Assembly: GCA_013396915.1 (NCBI GenBank)
Contig: VWZL01004639.1
Coordinates: forward strand, 1-64,000
Source of the DNA: Stercorarius parasiticus
Lineage: Eukaryota; Chordata; Aves; Charadriiformes; Stercorariidae
Direction: 5' to 3'
Length of the DNA: 64,000 nucleotides
Position 1 is the first letter of the stretch, and each line of letters opens with the position of its first letter. Shown piece after piece: positions 14,601 through 26,600 of the stretch. The translations under genes were made by a program, and so were the position numbers. The notes under the pieces are model-generated. The model had not been told where the DNA came from, did no database searches, and saw nothing but the letters and a program-made list of their open reading frames with translations.

Positions 14601-17600
14601 TTTTTTTGAAGTCTAGACTTTTGGTAAGAGGTGCACTAGATTGCTTCTATTTCTGATGAATATAGAATATCAAAATTTCACTGTGGCATGAGTTTTAAGA
14701 CAATGAAGACTGTATGATTTTGAGCAGAGTTCTGACATGAGGAAATATTCCTTTTTAGAAAACTAAAATAAATAAACCTGTGATTTAGAATCAATCAGAA
14801 AAGAATTAGTCTTTGGAAGAGAAACTGTTATGTGGTTCTTAAGACATTTAAATCCTCATTAGGACAAAACAGACTTTGAGGATCATTGCAAATCAGATAT
14901 GGGAGTGAAGGCTCCATTCTCAATAGGAGAGACTACAGGTGAAATGGAGAGATAGCAGGTGCCATCACTACCTAACAACTTTTCTGTCTGTCTTCTAATA
15001 TGAGAGAAAAGATCTCTAATGAGCAGGCTGTAGTTTCCAGTTGGTAAATCTTCATTTCTGAGCAGCAGTTTCATCTCTTATCTGAAATTTTGCTAACAGA
15101 AGGACTGTTGAAACTAAACTGCCATAAAAATGTTGTGGTGAATTGACAGTTTCTGATAATTTCTCTGGGAAGTTCTTGCCTATGATATTTGATACTTTTT
15201 AAAGCAACAGAAGTTGATGTATTACATGTCAGGAAAAAAAAAAATTCAGATTCATAAGCCAGGAAATGTTAAATTGTTGGGGGCTTATTAACTTTCTAGA
15301 GCTTGGTTATTCTCTGAAAGTGTCTATATAGAAATCTGTCTTCAGCTGCATCCTTTTTTTAACTTGTCACTCTAAGTGATTGAGGTCTAAAACTGTAAGA
15401 AACTTAGCACTGAAATCCATTTCCCTTTGTTCTGTTTCTCTGGCATGTCAATACGGTTGTGAAGGTTGGTTCTTTACAACAGTATAATTGTAATATAATA
15501 AATATGCATACATTGTAACTCTTTATCTATAAAATAGAGAAATTTGTACTATTAGGAAGAATAAACGTGATAGTTCACTGTCATTTTTTATAACTTTCAG
15601 GTTTAAGTTTTTTAGATAAAAAGCAGAAAATAGATATGATACTAAATCATTAAAATGTAGGAAGTCTTTAAACGTGTTCGATTTTGCCATTTAACGTATG
15701 TATCATTCAACTTGGACAAAATCCCTACTGTTGAAGCAGTGGTAACTAGGAATAGTGTGACAAAAGAGGCAATAAAAATGTCAACATTAAAGCAGCTTTC
15801 ATGATTACAGTTCCAATTGGCTGTGAAAAACTTGCATTAAAAACTTCAATACTCCATTTTGCACTGCTATTTTTTATTTTTTTTATTTTTAAGACACTAT
15901 AGCGTCAGGTTAAGCGAGCTTAAAATGTTAGTTGAGGGATTTTAATACATTTTTTTCATGTTGACTCTGGAAATATAACGCTTCTAGTGTCTTTTTAACA
16001 AATTAAAATAATTTCTAACATACCTAACTGTTTATGTTCATAGTGCAGGGTGTGGAAGAACAGGAGCCATCTGTGCCATAGATTACACATGGAATTTGCT
16101 TAAAGCTGGGGTAAGGATTCTTAAAGGAAGAAATTTTGTGGCATTCCATCATTTCGCAACAGTGATTGATTGAGCTCCCAAATGTTCTAAAATATTGAAA
16201 TGTTTAAGATGTTCCATAACTCTTGACAAGTTGGATGTTTAGTTTTACTGCATTCATGCTTTAGTATGAACTTACTTTCCTTTCACAGCAAGTTTTTTTT
16301 TCAATATAAAGTGATTTTAAATTCAACTTTTTCAGTGTCTGCTTCATGTTGCAGCTCCTAAAGCCTGATATTTCAAATATAGAGGGATAATTTCATTCTG
16401 GGGTTTTTAGGTTGTGAAGCATCATTAATGTTGCAGTGTCGTATTAATGCTTTCATTGGATGTCTCATTTTCAGAATACTTGAAATGCTTTCATTTGGTC
16501 TAAATCAAATGTTTAAAACCAGTTCTGGAGAGGAATTGCTTTTTAAAAGAAAATTTGAATAGCTGTTATGTGGAGAGAACAGTTTGGTTTTACCTACAAA
16601 AGTTAAACGTACTTTTGTATGTCTAACAGCTTTTGTGTTGCTGTTCTGACAAACAGTTATGTCAATGTAATTGACTTCCTTCTATATTTCAGAAAATACC
16701 TGAAGAATTCAATGTATTTAATTTAATACAGGAAATGAGAACACAAAGGCATTCTGCAGTGCAGACAAAGGTATAGTTTGTTTTAAAATGAATCTTTAGC
16801 ATATGATAATATACCATCATTCTTTGTAAAGATCTCATGCACTAATTTTTGTCTGGTAACCTACTATAGGAGCAGTATGAACTTGTCCATCGAGCCATAG
16901 CACAACTGTTTGAAAAGCAACTGCAAAAATACGAAAGTTGTGCAGACTGGAAGATTGCAGATGGAGTGGTATGTGTCTTTCCCGTATGAGTTTGAATCAG
17001 TTGTAACTGTTATCTTCTGATCAAGATTTTCCAGTAAAGTCTAGTTTTTTTAAAGTTCAGTGTTCAACGGTGTTAAGGCACACACAGAACTTGTTTGGAC
17101 TGTAAGTGGGTTTTGCTGAGTAGGGGTCGTTTAGGCTGTACTCAACTTACACTGAGGACTTGGTTGTAAAAGTTGAGTCAGATAATTAAAGCAATATTTA
17201 CCATGTGTACCAAATACAATTGCAATGGGGGAAGCAGTAGAAAGAATTCTAGTTTGGATGAAATGCAGGACTCTAACTCAATATTTAAGTTGCAAAATAT
17301 GCCCTTACCATGATGAGGCGGCAGTAGTTAACAGCTGATCTCTTGCTTTGATTGGCAGTACCAATTCCGATATATTGGCAGAAATGAAATTTTGTCCGAG
17401 CCTGACCTTCTGTAAATTGCCTGTTACACAGTGTGATAAAGAGCATGTTAAAAATAAAACGTTAGCCTACATATACATATATTTATATATAAATAATTGC
17501 ATACGTGTATATAGGTGAATTCTATCTGATCGGTGTTTAGTTTAAACTCTTGAAAGGGAAGAACTTCACTGAAGTTTTCTTTTCTTCCTTCCCCCAAAAT

Positions 17601-20600
17601 GTGGCGTTGGGCCCAGGTTTAAACCAGTAGATCAGCATTGATCTGACTCTTCAACTGAGACTTGGATATTACGTGCTGGTTTGTACTGCCTTGGTTTTGG
17701 CCCAACACAGCCTTCATGTAGTTAAGGAGGACTGGCAATGAATGATCTTAAGTTCTCGTATTGTGTTGGACGTACTGTTTGCACTGGAACAGATTGGGGG
17801 AAAGAAAAATAAGTTAAAAATGCCTTTGTCGGGAAGCTTCATAGTCTACCCTTTTAACAAAGGAATAAAAACTTGGACAAATAATACTCTTCATTGGTAA
17901 TCACAATATTTGAGGATTTTTCTGTCTTTCCACTTTGAATTTCACATTCCCTAGGTTTTTTCCTTTTTTTTGATGTTCAGATAAGTTTTCTTGGCTACTA
18001 CTGGGCACTATGTGAAAAATGGCTTTTTGGACCAATATTATTCTTTCTCTCTCCCACAGTCCAGTACCACCATTTGTCCTTGGACTGTGTTTTATTTATT
18101 TGGAAATTTTGTCTGTCCCTTCAGTACCTAATTGGTGTAGGCTCTATAGCTCTCCAGAGGGAATATGAGTAATATCTTCAGGACCCTTTGAAATATCTGG
18201 AAGCAATTTTACATTTGCCTTTATTAATAGGCAACCCTTTAATTTTAGGGGTTTAGCTCTTCTATATTTTGCTTTCTAGGAAGTCTAAAGTGTTTTTCAT
18301 TCTTGGAAAAAAGGCATATACCCTTCTCTTAACTCCTAAGAATTTATGTCCATTCATGCCATAGTTCTGATGTCTTTAGTCATTATGAGAAGTCTGGTGG
18401 ACTAAATGCAGTATGGATAGGGCAGGTTGTTATAACCTTTCATAGGTGTGATATTTAGCCTAGCTGGTCTGTGAGTTTTCATTTTATTTCTGAGGAATGA
18501 ACATGATACAGTTTGGAATGTGTGGGTTTATTAGATTTGTACAGAAGTGGTTACTAATTACTTGAGTTTTGGTCATAAAATAATAGGCAGATTAGTCTAC
18601 TGTATCTTCTAGTTATTTCACTTTTATCTGACTTGTGTCTGCACTCTTACATAGAATCAAAAATGTCTCTTATTTACATGTATTCCAGAACATTTGAATA
18701 AGGAGGTGACATAGTATACTGATACTATGTCTGTACAAAGGCAAGTGCTGTCTGTAAAGAATGGCACATCTTATAAGTAATAAGCAACTAGATTATGGAT
18801 AGGTAACGTGCATGGGAGAGAGACAGGGAGAAATACCAACTCTGAATATGCAGTGATGGAGTGTGAATTTTCAGGTTTGCTTGGAAATGACCTTGGTTAT
18901 AATCAATAAGTTGTAAAGGAAAATGAATTTTAGCAATTATTTGGAAACTCATAAAAGCAGAGAATGTAATGTCATTGTGTGGATACCTTGCAACCTAAAT
19001 ACTGTCTGCAGGTCTAGCCTCTATTGCAAAAGCCTATTACAGTGACAAGTGGTGTTCCTGAGGGGTTGGGACTGGGACTGGTGCTGATTACATCTTTGGT
19101 GGTGACATGGGCAGTGGGATTGAGTACGCCCTTAGCAAGTTTGCCGACGACACCAAGCTGTGTGGCGCGGTTGACATGCTGGAGGGAAGCGATGCCATCC
19201 AGCCTGGACAGGCTTGAGAGGTGGGCCTGTGCCAACCTCCTGAAGTTCATCAAGGCCAAGTGCAAGGTCCTGGACGTGGGTCGGGGCAGTCCTGGGGGTA
19301 CTGGTGTACAAAAAAACTGAACATGAGTCGGCAATGTGCCAACAGCATCCTGGGCTGCATCAAAAGAAGCGTGGCCAACAGGGCAAGGGAGGTGATTCTG
19401 CACCTCTGCTCCCCTCTTGTGAGACCCCACCTGGAGTACTGAGTCCAGCTCTGGAGCCCCCAACATAAGAAGGACATGGACCTGTTGGAGCAGGTCCAGA
19501 GGAGGGCCATGAAGATGATCAGAGGGCTGGAGCACCTCTCCTATGAAGACAGGCTGAGAGAGTTGGGGTTGTTGAGCCTGGAGAAGAGAAGACTCCGGGG
19601 AGACCTTATAGCAGCCTTTCAATATCTGAAGGGGGCCTACAGGAAAGATGGGGAGGGACTTTTTGTCAGGGAGTGTAGTGATAGGACAAGGGGTAACAGT
19701 TTTAAACTGAAAGAGGGGAGATTTAGATTAAATATTAGGAAGAAGTTCCTTACTGTGAGGGTGGTGAGGAACTGGCACAGGTTGCCCAGAGAAGTTGTGG
19801 CTGCCCCATCCCTGGAAGTGTTCAAGGCCAGGCTGGATGGGACTTTGAGCAACCTGGTCTAGTGGGAGGTGTCACTGCCTATGGCAAAGGGGTTGGAACT
19901 AGATGATCTTCAAGGTCTCTTCCAACTCCAACCATTCTATGAATTCAAGCATTAAAAGTTTGGACAAGGATCAAAGTTGTCAGAAGGCTTCATCTAGACA
20001 ACAACCAGATTGAGCTGGAAAAGAAATGGCTGAAGTTAGAAACGACATAGGCTAAGTAACAGTGAAAAGCTGATTTCTGTTACCCTTTTCTAAAGGGTAT
20101 CAGTTAAGACCTGGCAGACAATATAAAAGGAGATAGTTCTTCATGCAACACGGAGCTGCAGAGGTCCTTGCAGCTGTAATTTTGAGGTGAATATCTCATC
20201 ATCTTCGAATCTTCTTCCGTGAATTCACCCAAACTTTGACCTATGAAATTACAGGGTTGCAAACTGTTGGAGAGCATCCTGTGGAAGGATCCCTGCATAC
20301 CTGCTCTGTCCTTATTCTTCTCTGTAAGTTTCCTTTTGGTCACTGCTGGGAACAGGGCAAAATGAATCTTTTAGTCTGACCAGGTGCAGCCTTTCTTTCA
20401 TTAGGAAATGCTGCTGCTTCATATTTCTGCAGGAGGGTTGTGGAAAAGAGTCACATAGGTAAAGAATCCTGTATCTACAAATTTGGTACTTATAAATAAA
20501 TTTGCTACTATTCATTTGTTACTTAGGAAATTTGCCTTCAGGGGATTAACTGGTGTAGGCTTGGCTTCTGTTGTGGTTATGTGAGGTAGAAGACTACTTT

Positions 20601-23600
20601 ATTAATCCAGTTAAGTATCTACTTGTAGCTTTAACCTAATTCTCAAAACTTCAAGCTTCACTTGAGACAGTGTTTTTCCTGTTCTGAAAAAGCTCCCTTT
20701 TTTCCTCCAAGGGTGTTATGTAGCATCTGTTGTATATAACATCTGGTTTTCCCCAGAAATTTAGTTTTTTTTAACTAAGATACATCCCAGAATGTTTGGT
20801 TTGGTTTTGTTTTTTTTTTTTAAAAAGAAACAAACTCTGATGCAGAAAGTTTTTAAGTAACTTTAATAAATACAATGTAACATCCTGAGGTTCCTTCCCA
20901 GATCCTACTCTGCCTGCAGATGCTAGGTAGCGGTGGAATCACTTACATGTGAAGGGTTTTAATTATGTTCAGTGGAAACAATTACAAATAAAAGAATGTG
21001 CCTACTTTGGATATATTACTGTTGGTTATATAGGAGACTGCTGAACTGAAGAGGAAATTTTCTTTCATCTTTCATTTATTATATTTTGGTAGTACTCTGA
21101 AGCATTGGAATGCTCTTTAGGGTTGGTTTCATGGTTTTGTTGTCCAGTTGCCTTTCCCGTTTCAAGCAGTGTTTGAGATGAATTGAGTTACCTAAGCTTT
21201 GTAAGCAGCGTTTGCCAGTAACATCACAGTAAAAAGTTAATCTGATTGGCAACGAGTAGCAGTATTCATAGGGAAGTAGCTTAGACACAATCCTGAACGT
21301 GTGTTCCTGTGAACTTGCCAGCTTTGCCCTGCTGGAAACAATACTGTAAAAAAGTCAACAAAAAACCCACATACAGTGTTTGAAAATAGACTTACAATAG
21401 GGTTAGAATTTCTGTTAGAGTTTCACAGAAGGATTCAAGATCATGTAGAAAATGCACATATGATATAGTATAATGTAGTAATTGTAAGCTTTTACCATAG
21501 TTATACATACTGCGAATGTATAGAACTATAAATGTGCTTAAAATAATACTAAGTATGTAAATGAAATTATATGAAGGAAAGCTTTCTTCAGATACCGGGT
21601 AGAGGGCTTTCAACAGTCCAGATTTTAGGGCAAAGATGAAATTGCTGCTCAAAAGTATTTTTTTCTAATAAGAAAAGACTCAGATGCTAAACTTGATAAT
21701 CAGATGTTCTGCATGCAGACAAAGGAAAATTGATTAAAAGTCAAACAACAAGTTTACTATCTCTTTAAAAATATTTCATGTTGAATTTTGTCTCTTGACA
21801 GTAACAAGCATGTTACAGTACTGCAAGTCCTTGTTTTACCCTTATCCACTAATAGAAGCCTGTATTAATAAACGCTTTCTCCAAAATATGCCATTGCTTA
21901 ATACTCTCAAGTATCTCTTGCATTTCTTCCTGTAAAAGTGAAAGAATTCTGTTACTGTGGTTGATTGCACTTTTAGAAGCTGTGGAGGAATCGGCTGCCA
22001 TAAGAAGAATGTTGATACTCAAAACGCTAGTGATTTGGAAACTCTAAGTGAAAAGACTTTGCTGTTCAAATTCTCTTCACTGTTTTGCAGCTTGGAAAGA
22101 GATTTTTGGCCATTTTAGCATTCTAAAGAAATCATATGTGTCTTCAGAAATGTTTATCTTGTTTCCTATGCTTGGAAACTTTTATTTGATCTGAATCACT
22201 TGAGTGTATCATTTCAGTCTGAAGTATTTAGCTTTTTATCTACTGATGCTCTGTGGTTCCCATGCTGCTTTATGATAAGGGCAAAAGGAATGCCTCAATT
22301 CCTTTTAAGGAAAACCATGAGATTACTTCTGGAAGAATCTTTGCAGTAAATTTGCTAGTACTTTACCAGTACAGAAAGCTTCTGAATGACATTAAATGTT
22401 TCCACTATGAGTTTCCAAAAGAAAATTATGCATTGCAGTTCCTGGGGAAAAGGTTTTGAATTGTAGGCAATGCCTGTGAAATACCAGTCTAAACTAAAAC
22501 TGTGATCCTCTATTTGCTCAAAGTTAGTGACAGCTCTGTGTGGTGATTCAGGCACTGGAGGAAGTAGGTGGGGAAAAGATCCACCCTTGGGAGATGACAG
22601 CACAATGTAGGTCACCTTAGCAAGTTGAATTCAGACACTGCGTCTGCCATGAGAATTCCTTTTTCTTCTGCATTACCACAGGAACATGAGCTACTCCTTA
22701 TTGTTGTAGACAGATGTAATCTACACTAAGTATTTGACTTTATGGTCTTTTCATTTGTTAATGTCTTTCATAGATAGATATACTCAAGTTTCATACAGAT
22801 AAGTAATTTAACAGAATACGTAGAAATTCCTAAAAAAGAGCACTTTCACTTGATCTGAGTAGCTGCTCCCTCAAATCAATGAGGACATCGGAATTCTTGA
22901 ACTCTTCAGCAGTTGATGCATATAGAGGCAAAGGTTGGGGCATTTCTTTCTTTTCTCCTGTTCTTTTGTTTAGCATTGCACATTTGTTAATTCATTTTTT
23001 AAAAAAAAAATTTCTATATGATGGCCCTTGTGAACTACGTAGATTGTCCTGGTTTTTTTTAAGCTGATACTTTTAAAATTGTATTGTGCCCGGGAGTGCA
23101 ACATCTGTCTAGAGAAGCAAGAAAGTGTTGACTGATGCCAGTAAGCTGTGATTAGGAGGGCTGGAAGGCTTTTTCTTAATACTGCCATCTGCTCTTCTCA
23201 ACAGATGAGGTCATCCCTGTGAGATACCCTGCATTGACTTTCACTGTTGAGCTTCCTCTGTTCTGCTCCGTACTAGTGTTTATACATGTTTGCCCATTCA
23301 CTTACTTTGATATATGACAGAAGGGGAAATCTGTGACTTGGTATCACTCAAAGGTGCTCAAAATACCGGTTGTTCACTATATCTTGTGACACAGAACTGA
23401 GAACAAGTAACAGTCTTGCTCTGAGAGGTCAGCAAGCATTATTTCTTCAATTAAAAACAAGAAGAGATCCAGTAATAACTGAACACCATTATTTAAAAAT
23501 GCTACAGCAGCATAAAGTTTATATGAGCACTGTTTTCTTTCCTATGTGGGTTAGTGTATTTGGTTACTGCCTTAAACTTGTATCATTTTCAACCTTTGAA

Positions 23601-26600
23601 GTCAAAATCCTTCGCTTACTGGGGAATGAGTTCTCTAAAAGTAAATGAAGCCTTCACAGAAACATCAGTCTGAGCTAATTAAGCAAAGTAGCGAAGTACC
23701 TCTTTTTTGGTGACAATAATTCCTGTCATTCTTGCTCCTGATTTAACGTACTAGGACAGGGTGAACTGATCCTGATTTTTAACTTAATGCAGAAGTGAAA
23801 GCTTTTGAACACACACCTGCCTGAAGCCTTCCCTGTGTATGAACCTGGGGTAACTGCTGACTTCTGGGGTTGAATTTAAAAGTACCATTTGTGTGTGGTT
23901 TTTGTTTGGTTTTGTGGGTTTTTTAAAATTTTTTAAGGAATTATTTTTGTAAACTCTCTGTGGTTGTGTATGTGCCTCAGACATTTGAGTTTATACACAT
24001 TTTTTGCAAGGTATATCCATACGTCTTATTACTAGTAGCAAAAATGGCAGTGCCTCTTCAGCTACTTCTGCCTGTCTTACACTAAGAAGCTGTTTCTAGT
24101 TATCCAAAGAGTTTAAAAAAACTTTGACATTTGTTAGCTTCTTTAATGGGCTTTTTCTTCCGCCTGGGAGAAAAGCATATCTTAGTAAACATTCTGTTCA
24201 CAAACACTTCACTTTACAAACATAGAAGGACGGGGATGCAGCTGCTGGTTTGTTTTCTGGACAAGTTAGTCTACACCACAGCCAACAGGCACACCCTTTC
24301 CCTTGCCAGTACCTTTTAGAAAACTGAGCACATAAATAAGAAATCTGTTTCTCAAAACAACTGTCCTGGCAGAACTGAACCGGAATAGTTTTCTGATCTG
24401 TTGTAGGATGGAGGAGACGGTGGTAAGAGGGAGGAACTCCTCCCATGGAGTCTCACTCTTTCTAAAACTCTCTGCCTTATGAAACTGGGATGTGCTATGG
24501 CACTGAAACAAGGCGAACAGCCCACTGTTCTGAGGATGCAGTTGCATTAGTTTCTAACTCTAGTTGAGAGTGTTTAAGGGGGGCATTTTTAGTACAACAT
24601 CAATGCATTTAGTGCTATCCGTAGTAATGACTGCATATAGGAGAGGGTCAGAGTTTACTTCGCACAACTCAGGGAAGCAGGGGGGAACATGACACAACCA
24701 TTGAGCAGAAAACTGAATTGCTGCTCTTGGATCCTGTGAGCCTCAGCAGCTTTGGCACCAACTTTCAGAATAGTACTCTACCTGATGGAGGGCAATAAAA
24801 CTCATTTTCATGAATGTTAAGGGAAAAATGGTCTGTATGGTCACCCAGTACCTGATGTCAAAAAGCTGGAAATTGTTTTTCTGCATATTTGAGAGGAGGC
24901 TGGTAGGGGGGTTGGATGTCCATGTCCCATGGTAATCTTTCATTCCATCAATGACTAGAAAAAACCCAAAAATCTAGTTGTTTTCTGTTTTTAAATTAAT
25001 ATGCATGCAGTAGTTCACATCTGGATTTTAAAAGTTCTTTCAGCCCTTAATGTTTTTCAGTAAGTCATGGAAAACCAGCAAAGGACTTAAAAGGGTATCT
25101 TCGTTCCTAGATAAAATAATGAGGTCCTGCATTCAATTTATGGATCAAGCATAGTATTCATAATACTTTCTTTTTATATATATATATCTCATTAGCCATT
25201 TTTGTCATTCTACATTTTTGGACAGTGACTTATTGGACACTATGTTTTGACAACAGCACTTTTTGCTGGGAATGATTGTTAAGGTAGTGCTGATTCAGTA
25301 AATCTCTGAAGGTGTTTGACTGGCAACCAGTGTTGTTTATTAAGAAGCTAGAATGATACAAAACACAGTACATTAAATGTCTTAAAACCTATTTCACGGT
25401 ACAGTTCACTTTAAGAGCCAACGGATAACAATCCTAGTTCAGTAAGGTTACAGCATCATCAGTTGAATTTATATGGCTATTAGGTTTTTATGCATTACCC
25501 CAGGAAAACCAAAAATCATTGTTAATAGAAGTAACAGAGACTTAAAGAAACAATGTATTGTGACATAAATACAAAAAAAATAATCTGGGCTATTTGGCAA
25601 GTTGAGCAAGAGTGTGCTTTAATGTTGCAAAATGTAAAGGCTCGGATCTGGAAACAAAAAGGGGCAGAATTTGGTTTGGAATGGAAGCTTTGCACGTGGT
25701 CTACATGTCCAAGGTCCAAATATAGTCAGTGAGGCCAACTGATCTGTTACCTTCATCCCCAGCTTACTGGCTGGGAGATGAAAAGCTGGACATGAGCCAG
25801 CAGTGTGCGCTTGCAGCCCAGAAAGCCAACCGTATCTCAGGATGCATCAAAAGTGTGGCCGGCAGGTCGAGGGAGTTGATTCTGCCCCTCTGCTCTGCTC
25901 CAGTGAGACCCCACCTGGAGTACTGCTTCCAGCTCTGGAGCCCACAGCACAGGAAAGATATGGACCTATTGGACAGGGTCCAGAGGAGGGCCACGAAAAC
26001 AATCAGAGGGATGGAGCACCTCTCCTATGAAGAGAGGCTGAGAGAGTTAGGGTTGAGAGAGAAGGCTTCGGGGAGACCTTATCGTGGCCTTTCAGTACTT
26101 AATGGGGGCTTATAAGAAATACGGGGACAAACTTTTTAGCAGGGCCTTTTGTGATAGGACAAGTGGTAATGGTTTTAAACTAAAAGAGGGAAGATTTAGG
26201 CTAGATGTAAGGAAGAAATTTTTTACAATGAGGGTGGTGAAACACTGTCACAGGTTGCCCACAGAAGTTATAGATGCTGCATCCCTGGAAACATTCAAGA
26301 TCAGGTTGGACGGGGCTCTGAGCAACCTGGTCTACTTGAAGATGTCCCTGCTTATTGCAGAGGGGTTGGACTAGATAACCTTTAAAGGTCCCTTCCAACC
26401 CAAACTATTCTATGAAAACCAGCCAGCCTTGGTTGACTGCAGTGGGAGCTTCAGTTGTGGTCATCTAAATGGAAGTGGCTTTTATCTGCTAATTGAATCT
26501 CACTCCAAAAAAAACCTAATAGTTGCAGTCAGTGTCAGCAGAACAACGAATTCGCTGTGCAATTTGTCTGAAAGGGCTAACACAAGCCATTGATAGAGGA

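Noticed and set aside
19014..19862. ORFs of 202, 98 and 128 codons
   Set aside because: The + strand ones are fragments of a decayed CR1 reverse transcriptase. The - strand 202-codon ORF is its antisense shadow.
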